A DNA stretch of 53,613 nucleotides from assembly GCA_028875875.1 (NCBI GenBank), contig JAGWUV010000031.1:1-53613 (forward strand), given 5' to 3'. A program made the translations under genes and the position numbers. A model generated the notes under the pieces. That model saw only the letters and a program-made list of their open reading frames with translations, searched no databases and was not told the DNA's origin. Within the stretch, counting starts at the first letter, position 1. Each line of letters starts with the position of its first letter. This DNA comes from Bacteroidota bacterium. GTDB taxonomy: Bacteria > Bacteroidota > Bacteroidia > Chitinophagales > Chitinophagaceae. Below are positions 16,983-25,463 of this stretch, in pieces.

Positions 16983-17579
16983 CTATAGTTGTTTAGTAAG
17001 ATGTGCTTTAACATGCCCTAGCCATTCTTCTTTTAATATACTCAATACTATACTATCTCTTCTTCCACCTGAAACCCTGGGCACATTTTGTCTCAATACA
17101 CCTTCTACAACGCACCCAATACTTTTCATAGCGGCAATACTTACTTTGTTGGTTGCATCAGCTCTAAATTCCACTCGCTCCATATTCATTTCTTCAAAAG
17201 CAAATTGCAGCAGTAAAAACTTGCAATGTTTATTTAAGCCGGTTCCCCTGAATCTTTTTCCGTACCAGGTATACCCCAATTGCAATGTTTTATTTGCCAA
17301 TTGAATATCATAAAACCTTGTACTCCCTGCATATTCCTGCGTTCTTTTATCCCATACTATAAACGGATACATTTTTTCAGTATACCTTCCCAGCAAGGCA
17401 TCTGCTATATATGTTTTAAGATTTTCATCTCCCGCAGCAGTAACTAAACCGAATTGCCATGTTTCCGGTTCATTCAATGAAAATTCCAGTAAATAAGCCG
17501 CATCATCCTCTTGCAGAGAACGCAACAAAACGCATTCATCTTCCAGTATATAATCCTTTTTAAAATCAAAGGGTTGCAT
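16983..17579 (-). CDS. GNAT-family N-acetyltransferase (RimJ/RimL-like)
   Basis: 198 residues. The N-terminal VLLRSLQEDDAAYLLEFS opening, AGSTRFYDIQ, the acetyl-CoA loop region YGKRFRGTGLNKHCKFLLLQFAFE and the NKVSIAAMKSIGCVVEGVLRQ motif all match the RimJ/L-type GNAT pattern. It transfers acetyl from acetyl-CoA to an amine. The substrate (ribosomal protein, amino acid or antibiotic) is not predictable. The ATG is at 17579. It is read as a single gene convergent with the vWA gene and divergent from glmS. Confidence 0.85.
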   Translation of the reverse strand: MQPFDFKKDYILEDECVLLRSLQEDDAAYLLEFSLNEPETWQFGLVTAAGDENLKTYIADALLGRYTEKMYPFIVWDKRTQEYAGSTRFYDIQLANKTLQLGYTWYGKRFRGTGLNKHCKFLLLQFAFEEMNMERVEFRADATNKVSIAAMKSIGCVVEGVLRQNVPRVSGGRRDSIVLSILKEEWLGHVKAHLTKQL

Positions 17580-17665
17580 AATAATGAATATTTAAAAAGC
17601 AAAACAACACATAATTATGTCAGCAAAAAAAATGATATTGCATAGTAATTAAAATCGCAACAACT

Positions 17666-19501
17666 ATGTGTGGAATCGTTGGATATATTGGGCATAGAGA
17701 AGCCTATCCGGTAATACTAAAAGGATTAAAAAGATTAGAATATCGTGGTTATGATAGCGCTGGTGTAGCACTGATCAATAATGGACTAAATGTTTATAAA
17801 AAGAAAGGGAAAGTTGCAGAGCTGGAAGAGGCAAGTGTAGGCAAAGATTTACATTCCAACATTGGCATCGGGCATACGAGATGGGCTACACATGGAGAAC
17901 CGAGCGACAGGAATGCTCACCCACATGTTTCTAACAATGGAGAACTAGCAATGATCCATAATGGCATCATTGAAAACTATGCTCCCATCAAACAAGAACT
18001 CATCAATAAAGGATATATTTTTAAAAGTGATACCGATACAGAAGTATTGCTCAACTTTATCGAAGACATTCAAAAAAACAATCAATGTTCTTTAGAAGAA
18101 GCATTACGTATTGCCCTAAAACGTATTGTTGGTGCTTACTGCATTTTGTTGATTGATAAGAATGACCCCGAGACCATCATAGCTGCACGTAAAGGAAGCC
18201 CACTGGTGATTGGTATTGGCAAAGGAGAACACTTCCTGGCAAGCGATGCTTCTCCAATCATCGAATACACGAAAGAAGTGGTATACGTGAACGACTATGA
18301 GATTGCTATTGTAAAAGCAGATGAACTGATTCTGAAAAATCTTGGAAATGAAAAACAAACACCTTTCATCACCAAGTTAGATATGGAACTGGCCGCCATT
18401 GAAAAAGGCGGATATGATCATTTCATGTTGAAAGAGATTAATGAACAACCTGAAACTATTCATGACTGTTTAAGAGGCCGTCTATTGCCGGATGCAGGTT
18501 TAATTGCCATGGGCGGAATAGAAAGTCATATCGAGGCATTAAAGAATGCTCCACGAATTTTGATCGTAGCCTGCGGCACTAGCTGGCATGCAGGTTTAAT
18601 TGCAGAATATATGATCGAAGAGCTCTGCCGTATACCTGTTGAAGTAGAATATGCCAGTGAATTCCGTTACCGTAACCCGGTTGTTCATAAAGGCGATGTG
18701 ATCATTGCCATTTCACAAAGTGGTGAAACAGCAGATACCCTTGTTGCGCTGGAAAGTGCAAAAGAAAAAGGGGCATTCATATTCGGCGTTGTGAATGCAG
18801 TGGGCAGCAGCATTGCACGATTAAGCCATGCTGGCGCTTACACACATGCTGGCCCTGAAATTGGTGTTGCCAGCACGAAAGCATTTACAGGGCAACTGGC
18901 CGTTTTGGCAATGATGGCATTAAAAATTGGTTATGCAAAAGGCACTATTACGTATGAACGATACATACAATTAATGCAAGATCTGGCTGCTATTCCTGAT
19001 AAAGTAAAAGAAATTTTACAAGACACTTCAAACATTCAACGCATTGCTGAGAAATACAAAGATGCACACGACTTTCTGTTCCTCGGTCGAGGGTACAATT
19101 TCCCTGTAGCACTGGAAGGTGCTTTAAAACTGAAAGAAATATCTTATATACATGCCGAAGGTTATCCTGCAGCAGAAATGAAACATGGACCTATTGCTTT
19201 AGTAGATGAGAACCTACCTGTGGTATTTGTAGCGACCAAAGATTCTTATTATGAAAAGATCGTAAGTAACGTTCAGGAAATTAAAGCCCGAAAAGGCAAA
19301 GTTATTGCAGTAGCTACTCATGGTGATACTATTATTCCAGGCATGGCCGATGATGTAATGTTTGTTCCTGATGCAGATGAAATAACAGCTCCGTTATTAA
19401 GTGTGATTCCTCTGCAGTTGCTCAGTTACTATGTTGGCGTTGCAAAAGGATATGATGTAGATAAGCCAAGAAATCTTGCTAAAAGTGTTACTGTAGAATA
19501 A
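17666..19501 (+). CDS. glmS: Glutamine--fructose-6-phosphate aminotransferase (isomerizing)
   Basis: 611 residues, full length. It makes glucosamine-6-phosphate for peptidoglycan and LPS precursors. The N-terminal nucleophile C2 is in MCGIVGYIG, followed by RLEYRGYDSAG and the HTRWATHGEP glutaminase motif. Two SIS domains follow, with ACGTSWHAG, SQSGETADTL and STKAFTGQ. The C-terminus DKPRNLAKSVTVE is invariant in the family. The 135-bp gap before the DUF4954 gene holds no terminator, so read-through is possible. There is no glmS ribozyme-like sequence upstream. Confidence 0.98.
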   Translation: MCGIVGYIGHREAYPVILKGLKRLEYRGYDSAGVALINNGLNVYKKKGKVAELEEASVGKDLHSNIGIGHTRWATHGEPSDRNAHPHVSNNGELAMIHNGIIENYAPIKQELINKGYIFKSDTDTEVLLNFIEDIQKNNQCSLEEALRIALKRIVGAYCILLIDKNDPETIIAARKGSPLVIGIGKGEHFLASDASPIIEYTKEVVYVNDYEIAIVKADELILKNLGNEKQTPFITKLDMELAAIEKGGYDHFMLKEINEQPETIHDCLRGRLLPDAGLIAMGGIESHIEALKNAPRILIVACGTSWHAGLIAEYMIEELCRIPVEVEYASEFRYRNPVVHKGDVIIAISQSGETADTLVALESAKEKGAFIFGVVNAVGSSIARLSHAGAYTHAGPEIGVASTKAFTGQLAVLAMMALKIGYAKGTITYERYIQLMQDLAAIPDKVKEILQDTSNIQRIAEKYKDAHDFLFLGRGYNFPVALEGALKLKEISYIHAEGYPAAEMKHGPIALVDENLPVVFVATKDSYYEKIVSNVQEIKARKGKVIAVATHGDTIIPGMADDVMFVPDADEITAPLLSVIPLQLLSYYVGVAKGYDVDKPRNLAKSVTVE

Positions 19502-19636
19502 TGAACAGGCAAATAATGATAGATGTGAAATGATCAGACAAGATAAAATTATTGTCTCATTTTCTAAGGTATCAGTTATTAATTGTATCATTATCGATTA
19601 CATCATTATTGCTATTGATGACTCAAAACGTAAAGT

Positions 19637-21847
19637 ATGAACATCATTAAGAAAAATCCGCTTACATCATTAGGCTATGGTTTTATCAGCGATCAATATA
19701 TACCTTCCGGTGAAGATGAATACTACCTGCGTGAAATACAAGACAGAAGCGGCATCAATTACAGGCAACTCACTGCTTATGAGATTGAGGTATTAGTGCG
19801 TAACCGAAACACAAGCGATGATTGGAATAAGATATTGGTTTCTAATGCATTCAACCCTGAACTGGTTAAAAACTGTAAGTTCTTTGGCCTGGTTCGCATC
19901 GGAAAATTAGAGCCACTGTGCCTTAGCTTCAGTGACCTGAAAACGCCTGTGGGCTTGTATAACTCAACGATCATCAGTTGTGATTTTGGAGACAATGTTG
20001 TAGTTGATAATGTAAACTATCTTTCACACTATATCATCGGCAACGAATCTATCATTGTTAATGTAAACGAACTCGTTACCACCAACCATGCAAAATTCGG
20101 GAATGGTATTGTAAAGGAAGGAGAAGATGAAGCCGTAAGAATTTGGTTGGAAGTGTGTAACGAAAATGGCGGCCGCAGTGTGATCCCTTTCAACGGCATG
20201 TTGCCAGGAGATGCTTACTTATGGAGTAAGTACAGAGATGATGATAAACTATTGCAACAATTCCTGGCATTTACAGAACAAAAATTTAATAAAAAACGAG
20301 GCTATTACGGTAAGATCGGTAACCGAACCGTAATAAAAAATTGCGCCATCATAAAAGATGTTTGGATCGGCAGTGATGCCTATATCAAAGGTGCCAATAA
20401 ACTAAAGAACCTTACCATTAACTCAGGAGAAGAAGGCACTACCCAAATTGGAGAAGGTTGTGAACTGGTGAATGGTATCATCGGTTTTGGTTGCAGAATA
20501 TTCTATGGTGTGAAAGCCGTTCGTTTTATCATGGCCTCTCATTCCCAATTAAAATACGGAGCAAGGCTCATCAATTCTTATTTAGGAAATAATGCTACTA
20601 TTTCCTGTTGTGAAGTATTGAACTCCCTGATCTTCCCTGCACACGAGCAACACCATAATAACTCATTCTTATGTGCAGCATTGATCATGGGCCAAAGTAA
20701 TATCGCCGCTGGTGCTACTATCGGTTCAAATCATAATTCAAGAGGTGCAGATGGTGAAATTGTTGTTGGCCGTGGCTTCTGGCCAGGCTTATGCGTTAGC
20801 CTGAAACACAATTCCAGGTTTGCCAACTTTACTATTCTTGCCAAAGGCGATTATCCAACCGAACTGAATATTCCTATTCCTTTCTCTCTAGTAAGCATAA
20901 ATAATAGTAAAGATCAGTTAACGGTAATGCCCGGTTATTGGTTCTTGTACAATATGTACGCTTTAGCTAGAAACAGTTGGAAATATGTTGATCGTGATAA
21001 ACGTACAGACAAAACACAACTGATAGAATATGATTATTTAGCCCCCGATACTGTAAATGAAATGTTTGAATCATTACAATTACTTCAACAGTTTACAGGC
21101 AAAGCTTTTTATAAAAAAACAGAGCCGGGTAAGGAATTTTCTAAAGAAGAATTTATAAAGAAAGGAAAACAACTGCTGGAAACCAAAGATTCAATTATTA
21201 ATGAATTAGAAATTGAAGCTGAAGGGTTTGAAAATTCCAAACGTAAAACTATCATCATAAAAACACTACAAAGTTATCATCTGTTTAAAGAGATGATATT
21301 TTTTTATGGTACAACACAAATCTTACAACTGATAGAACAAAACAAATGCAAATCCATTACTGATCTTAAGGAAGCTTTACCTAAAAAACTACAAAGAACA
21401 GAGTGGCAAAACATAGGCGGGCAGCTTATGCCATCCATCACCGTTCAATTGCTCAAAGAAAAAATAACAAAAGGAAAAATAAATACATGGGATGGTGTTC
21501 ACGATTTTTATAAAGAACAAAGTGAGTTATATGCTGAACAAAAAATCATTCATGCATTAGCGTCTTTACAAGAAATCACCTCCACTAAGCTTGCGAAAGC
21601 AGATACTGCATTTTACCAGGAATTATTAACTAAAGCTGTAAACACAAAAACCTGGATCGCTGAAAACATCTACGCTTCAAGGGCAAAAGACTATAGTAAT
21701 CCGTTTAGAAAAATGGTATATGATAACCAGGATGAAATGAACAATGTAGTAGGCAAATTGGAAGAAAACAGTTTTATAAAACAACAGCAAGCTGAATTGG
21801 AACAATTTAAAAAGCAAATAACGGTGTTAAAGAAAAAACTTAAATAA
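19637..21847 (+). CDS. DUF4954 protein with left-handed beta-helix repeats
   Basis: 736 residues. Residues about 90-420 show hexapeptide-like repeats (GNESIIVNVNE, IKNCAIIKDVWIGSDAYIKGANKLKN, GEGCELVNGIIGFGCRIFYGVKA, GQSNIAAGATIGSNHNSRGADGE). This is the left-handed beta-helix pattern of sugar-nucleotide acyl- and nucleotidyl-transferases. The C-terminal third is mostly charged helix. It matches the Bacteroidota family DUF4954, whose function I do not know. Its position behind glmS hints at amino-sugar or nucleotide-sugar metabolism, but that is inference. It ends at a very strong terminator. Confidence 0.82.
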   Translation: MNIIKKNPLTSLGYGFISDQYIPSGEDEYYLREIQDRSGINYRQLTAYEIEVLVRNRNTSDDWNKILVSNAFNPELVKNCKFFGLVRIGKLEPLCLSFSDLKTPVGLYNSTIISCDFGDNVVVDNVNYLSHYIIGNESIIVNVNELVTTNHAKFGNGIVKEGEDEAVRIWLEVCNENGGRSVIPFNGMLPGDAYLWSKYRDDDKLLQQFLAFTEQKFNKKRGYYGKIGNRTVIKNCAIIKDVWIGSDAYIKGANKLKNLTINSGEEGTTQIGEGCELVNGIIGFGCRIFYGVKAVRFIMASHSQLKYGARLINSYLGNNATISCCEVLNSLIFPAHEQHHNNSFLCAALIMGQSNIAAGATIGSNHNSRGADGEIVVGRGFWPGLCVSLKHNSRFANFTILAKGDYPTELNIPIPFSLVSINNSKDQLTVMPGYWFLYNMYALARNSWKYVDRDKRTDKTQLIEYDYLAPDTVNEMFESLQLLQQFTGKAFYKKTEPGKEFSKEEFIKKGKQLLETKDSIINELEIEAEGFENSKRKTIIIKTLQSYHLFKEMIFFYGTTQILQLIEQNKCKSITDLKEALPKKLQRTEWQNIGGQLMPSITVQLLKEKITKGKINTWDGVHDFYKEQSELYAEQKIIHALASLQEITSTKLAKADTAFYQELLTKAVNTKTWIAENIYASRAKDYSNPFRKMVYDNQDEMNNVVGKLEENSFIKQQQAELEQFKKQITVLKKKLK

Positions 21848-21852
21848 ATACC

Positions 21853-21896
21853 AAACAAAAAAGCTTTTGACCTAAATACCAAAAGCTTTTTTGTTT
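21853..21896. terminator. Strong bidirectional terminator between the DUF4954 gene and cmk
   Basis: AAACAAAAAAGCTTTTG and its exact complement CAAAAGCTTTTTTGTTT form a 17-bp perfect stem with a 10-nt loop, T-rich on both strands' 3' sides. It is placed to end both convergent transcripts. Confidence 0.9.
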
Positions 21897-21920
21897 AATC
21901 AGGTACGAATAAAATATTGT

Positions 21921-22607
21921 TTACATTCTCCAGGCTATCTTTTCATTTACCCACTCCAATGCTACTTGCAATTGCTCTTCACGGGTCATATCGCTGTTAT
22001 CAAGTACAACGGCATCTTCAGCTTTACGTAATGGACTAATTTCACGGTTACTATCTATATAATCCCGCATTTCCAAATTCTTCTTCACATCTTCCAATGT
22101 AATCGAAGCATCTTTTTCTACTAACTCTAAAAACCTACGCTGCACACGAACCTCTGGTGCCGCTGTTACAAATATTTTCAGTTCTGCTTTCGGAAAAACC
22201 GTAGTTCCAATATCTCTTCCATCCATAACAATACCTTTCTTCTCTCCCATTTTTTGTTGTTGCGCCACTGCAAATTCACGCACGTCTTTTATGGCTGCCA
22301 CTTGACTCACCTTTTCACTTACAATCATATCTCTAATTTCAGCTTCAACATTCTCTTCGTTCATCAGCATATCACTTTTTCCCAAAGCGGCATTATAAGC
22401 AAAATCAAGCGATATATTTTGCAATGCATGCCTTACTTCATCAATATTATCCCAGTTAATACGGTTACGCAGAAAGTACAAAGTAATAGCCCTGTACATT
22501 GCACCGCTGTCAACAAACACATAGTTCAATTCCTTTGCCAATTGCTTGGCCAGTGTGCTCTTCCCACAGGATGAATAACCATCAATTCCAATAACAATCT
22601 TTTTCAT
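21921..22607 (-). CDS. cmk: (d)CMP kinase
   Basis: 228 residues. It phosphorylates CMP and dCMP. The P-loop variant GIDGYSSCGKSTLAKQLA is at residues 7-24. DSGAMYRAITLYFL (NMP site), MDGRDIGTTVFPKAELKIFVTA and the LID region RVQRRFLELVEKD are all present. The ATG is at 22607. The gene is followed by the terminator shared with DUF4954 and preceded by a GC-richer intergenic stretch and the dapA terminator, so it has its own promoter. Confidence 0.96.
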   Translation of the reverse strand: MKKIVIGIDGYSSCGKSTLAKQLAKELNYVFVDSGAMYRAITLYFLRNRINWDNIDEVRHALQNISLDFAYNAALGKSDMLMNEENVEAEIRDMIVSEKVSQVAAIKDVREFAVAQQQKMGEKKGIVMDGRDIGTTVFPKAELKIFVTAAPEVRVQRRFLELVEKDASITLEDVKKNLEMRDYIDSNREISPLRKAEDAVVLDNSDMTREEQLQVALEWVNEKIAWRM

Positions 22608-22654
22608 ACCGTAAAGATCAGTATTTTTTCTATGCTACCGACTGTTGTATTTCA

Positions 22655-22710
22655 ATGGAACATCCGTTGCGTCGCACTCTTGTACGTTCTGTATTGATGG
22701 CAGCAGGGAA
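22655..22710. other. GC-richer intergenic element upstream of cmk
   Basis: This stretch (..CATCCGTTGCGTCGCAC.. around 22661-22677) is noticeably richer in GC and CpG than the surrounding intergenic DNA. A 34-codon open frame starting at 22655 (+) runs through the dapA terminator and is unlikely to be a gene. It may be a conserved non-coding element or a small RNA/repeat copy. No second copy was noticed in the window. Confidence 0.25.
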
Positions 22711-22713
22711 GAT

Positions 22714-22742
22714 CAAAAAAATCCCGCATATAATTGCGGGAT
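22714..22742 (-). terminator. Rho-independent terminator of dapA
   Basis: On the minus strand ATCCCGCA and TGCGGGAT form a perfect 8-bp stem with a 6-nt loop, followed directly by TTTTTT. It lies 11 bp past the dapA stop. Confidence 0.85.
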
Positions 22743-22753
22743 CGATAAATAAC

Positions 22754-23638
22754 TTATAATGCTTTTACAAACTCTTTTATTTTATCGTGCAATGCATCAC
22801 TCACCGGAACAACGGGCAACCGTAGTTGATTCTCCATAACACCTAATTCATATAAAAATGCTTTCACACCTGCAGGATTATTCTCTGCAAACATATAATC
22901 ATATGCTTTAAGAAATTTATAATGAATTTCCCTGGCACTACTAAAATCATTCTTCAAACACAAACGAACCATCTCAGAAAACTGCTTAGGAAATGCGTTC
23001 GCTGCAACACTAATCACACCGGTCATCCCACAAGCAATTTGTGAAAAGCATAAACCATCATCGCCACTTACCACCATAAAATCAGAAGGGCAATCCCTCA
23101 CAATCTCCATACACTGTTGCATATCACCACTTGCTTCCTTAATACCTTGTATATTAGAAACTTCATTAGCCAGTTTGGCTGTTGTAGCGGCAGTCATGTT
23201 ACGACCAGTTCTGCCCGGCACATTATATAAGATAATCGGCTTGGGAGAAGCTTCTGCTAACACTTTGTAATGCTGGTAAATTCCTTCCTGTGAAGGTTTA
23301 CTATAATAAGGTGAGGCACTTAAAACTGCAATGGCTTTATCTAAGGGATAGGTTTCCAAATCCTTTACCAAAGCATGCGTATTGTTACCACCAATACCAA
23401 CTACAACTGGCACACGATCTTTTACTTTTTCGTAAGTAAACTGTATGATATCAAGTTTTTCCTGTTTATCCAATGTTGGAGTTTCTCCTGTTGTACCCAA
23501 GCTAACCACATATTCTGCCCCACCGCTGATAACATGGTCAATCAGTTTACCTAATGCAGTAAAATCCACACTTTGGTCTGCTGCAAAAGGTGTAACCAAT
23601 GCTACCCCGGTTCCCTGCAATTTAGTTTTAAGCGACAT
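22754..23638 (-). CDS. dapA: 4-hydroxy-tetrahydrodipicolinate synthase
   Basis: 294 residues. It condenses pyruvate with aspartate semialdehyde in lysine and diaminopimelate synthesis. SLGTTGETPTL carries the substrate threonines, YNVPGRTGRNM the catalytic tyrosine, and IQGIKEASGD the Schiff-base lysine. The N-terminal GTGVALVTPF is also standard. The ATG at 23638 gives full length. The 105-bp gap to accA upstream holds no terminator, so the two may form one transcript from the accA promoter. Confidence 0.97.
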   Translation of the reverse strand: MSLKTKLQGTGVALVTPFAADQSVDFTALGKLIDHVISGGAEYVVSLGTTGETPTLDKQEKLDIIQFTYEKVKDRVPVVVGIGGNNTHALVKDLETYPLDKAIAVLSASPYYSKPSQEGIYQHYKVLAEASPKPIILYNVPGRTGRNMTAATTAKLANEVSNIQGIKEASGDMQQCMEIVRDCPSDFMVVSGDDGLCFSQIACGMTGVISVAANAFPKQFSEMVRLCLKNDFSSAREIHYKFLKAYDYMFAENNPAGVKAFLYELGVMENQLRLPVVPVSDALHDKIKEFVKAL

Positions 23639-23743
23639 GCTGAAGTTTTGTTACTGATTTTAATTTACCACTCAAAAAACCGGTTGCAATATTACATGCA
23701 AAGAACGAGAAGATGAATAGTATTACTTTGTTTTTGAAATAAA

Positions 23744-24739
23744 TTATACCGCCATTGATGCATCGGCCATCAACTCTTCCCAATGCCCCATCTTGCAATA
23801 CTTGTCAATCCTCATTTCAACACGCTTTTGTGCATCTAATTCTTTCAACTCAGTCAGGTTTCTTTCAATGCAGGATTTCAATATAGCAGAGGCTTCATCA
23901 TAATCCCAATGTGCACCACCTATTGGTTCTGGAACTATTTCATCTACCAAACCAAATCCATGCATATCTTTTGCAGTTAACCGAAGCTGTTCAGCAGCAA
24001 TTTCTTTTTTATCCCAACTGCGCCATAAGATAGAAGAACAAGACTCAGGAGAAATTACGGTATACCATGTATTCTCCATCATCAAAGTTTTATCACCCAC
24101 ACCAATACCTAATGCACCGCCACTGGCACCTTCACCAATTACAACAATAATCACAGGTACCTTTAAACGCACCATCTCGTAAATATTTCTAGCAATAGCT
24201 TCTCCCTGGCCCCTTTCTTCTGCTTCCAAGCCAGGATATGCACCAGGCGTATCTACAAACGTAATAACCGGTTTATTGAATTTTTCAGCTAACCGCATTA
24301 GCCGTAATGCCTTGCGGTAGCCTTCAGGGTTTGCCATACCAAAATTTCGCAACTGCCTTGCCTTTGTGTTGATACCTTTTTGCTGACCAATGACCATTAC
24401 TGTTTCTCCGTTTAATTGAGCAAAGCCACCTATCATAGCTTTATCATCTCTCACATTTCTATCACCATGCAGTTCAACGAAATTGGTAAATATTTTTTCA
24501 ATATACTTTAAAGTGTAAGGACGATCCGGATGGCGACTAAGCTGGACTCTTTGCCAAGGAGTAAGGTTATCCGTAATCTCTTTTCTTTTCTCAACAATAG
24601 CATCCTGCAACTTCTGGATACTATCACTCATATCTATTTTACTTTTCTCTGCAGTTTGTTTCAGTTTTTCGATTTCTTCATACAATGTTTTAATAGGCTG
24701 TTCAAAATCTAAAAACTGTCTGTTAGGGTATTGTGGCAT
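23744..24739 (-). CDS. accA: Acetyl-CoA carboxylase carboxyltransferase subunit alpha
   Basis: 331 residues. With AccD it moves the carboxyl group from biotin to acetyl-CoA, the first step of fatty acid synthesis. The N-terminal coiled segment ([21 protein letters not shown]) is typical. The crotonase-like core has [25 protein letters not shown] and [17 protein letters not shown], which form the oxyanion regions. It is divergent from tRNA-Asp and followed by dapA on the same strand. Confidence 0.97.
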   Translation of the reverse strand: MPQYPNRQFLDFEQPIKTLYEEIEKLKQTAEKSKIDMSDSIQKLQDAIVEKRKEITDNLTPWQRVQLSRHPDRPYTLKYIEKIFTNFVELHGDRNVRDDKAMIGGFAQLNGETVMVIGQQKGINTKARQLRNFGMANPEGYRKALRLMRLAEKFNKPVITFVDTPGAYPGLEAEERGQGEAIARNIYEMVRLKVPVIIVVIGEGASGGALGIGVGDKTLMMENTWYTVISPESCSSILWRSWDKKEIAAEQLRLTAKDMHGFGLVDEIVPEPIGGAHWDYDEASAILKSCIERNLTELKELDAQKRVEMRIDKYCKMGHWEELMADASMAV

Positions 24740-24796
24740 AATTTTATTAATCTGTTGGAAGAGTAAAATTAGGGATGTAATTTTTTTTTGAAAAGA

Positions 24797-24829
24797 TTTG
24801 TTTTTAAAAAAACAATCCCCTTATCTTTG
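24797..24829 (+). promoter_or_regulatory. Promoter of tRNA-Asp (TTTG - 21 bp - TATCTTTG)
   Basis: Both Bacteroidota elements are present: TTTG at 24797-24800 and TATCTTTG at 24822-24829. Transcription would start about 35-40 bp before the mature tRNA. This is the best full promoter match seen in the window. Confidence 0.65.
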
Positions 24830-24871
24830 CCGTCCCGAAAACATCAGTAGTGATACAAAGTAATCGGAAAA

Positions 24872-24945
24872 GGATCGGTAGTTCAGTTGGTTAGAATGCC
24901 GCCCTGTCACGGCGGAGGTCGCGGGTTCGAGTCCCGTCCGGTCCG
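24872..24945 (+). tRNA. tRNA-Asp (anticodon GTC)
   Basis: A 74-nt cloverleaf. The acceptor stem GGATCGG pairs with CCGGTCC with one G-T pair. The anticodon stem is CCGCC/GGCGG around loop CTGTCAC, with GTC at 24906-24908. The T arm is CGGG-TTCGAGT-CCCG. The discriminator base is G. CCA is not encoded. A hairpin terminator follows 12 bp later. Confidence 0.97.
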
Positions 24946-24956
24946 CAGAAATGCGA

Positions 24957-24995
24957 TAAAAAGCCTTGTAAATCAATGATTTACGAGGCTTTTTT
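24957..24995 (+). terminator. Terminator after tRNA-Asp
   Basis: AAAAGCCT-T-GTAAATCA and TGATTTAC-G-AGGCTTTT form a long stem (16 pairs with one mismatch) ending in a T run at 24990-24995. Confidence 0.8.
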
Positions 24996-25002
24996 CTTTA
25001 AG

Positions 25003-25021
25003 GGGACAACATAGGGACAAC
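25003..25021. repeat. Short direct repeat GGGACAAC-ATA-GGGACAAC after the tRNA terminator
   Basis: Two exact 8-bp copies separated by 3 bp, directly downstream of the tRNA-Asp terminator. The 3' flank of a tRNA gene is a common integration site, and a truncated gene lies next to it, so this may be a leftover of an att region. No second att copy is visible in the window. Confidence 0.4.
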
Positions 25022-25037
25022 ATTTACATTTTTTGTT

Positions 25038-25310
25038 TTAAAAACTATTCACCTGCCCATACAAGCCTCTTTTATTTAGTTGTGCATCACGATTTATTTG
25101 TTGAAGTTCTATTAGCCTACTACAGTAATATTGATGTGTTGCTTTAGCGTAACCATTATATAAAATCATATCATTTAAGCAATCACCATTAGGCAAAATA
25201 ACATACCCTAATTGCCTGCGCCAGAAATCAAAAAAATACTTCTCTTCAGTAATAATTGTAACAACCGTTTTAGGAGGTGCTATGCTAAGAACATACTGCA
25301 ATGATTGCAA
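25038..25310 (-). pseudogene. C-terminal remnant of a staphylococcal-nuclease-like (SNase) protein
   Basis: The reading frame encodes LGYVILPNGDCLNDMILYNGYAKA, then a helix and NKRGLYG. This is the C-terminal half of thermonuclease-family domains, including the typical LNDxxLxxGYAKA and the final xRGLW/YG. The N-terminal half with the metal aspartate and the RLxxIDxPE region is absent. The open frame extends back only to a stop at 25368-25370 and contains no ATG; TTG at 25310 is the only candidate start. It lies between tRNA-Asp and a LysR gene. I read it as a decayed fragment, perhaps left by an excised element. A short functional protein is possible but unlikely. Confidence 0.55.
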
Positions 25311-25463
25311 ACCTAATTGCTTTAAAAACTTTTTGTGAAAGCTCTTAAAATTTTTTGTGATGACTATTCATTATGCCTCAATGCTATAGATAAAACATCA
25401 CATATCTAAATAAAATAATAATTACAAGTAATAACTTATGATTGATTTACCCTAACGATCACA

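Noticed and set aside
17580-17665. glmS ribozyme or riboswitch in the glmS upstream region
   Set aside because: The 86-bp spacer is too short and lacks the conserved ribozyme core.
22655-22759. 34-codon plus-strand frame between cmk and dapA
   Set aside because: It runs through the dapA terminator hairpin and has no gene-like features, so it is noted only as part of an intergenic element.
25003-25021. CRISPR-like repeat downstream of tRNA-Asp
   Set aside because: Only two 8-bp units with a 3-bp spacer, far too short and few for an array.
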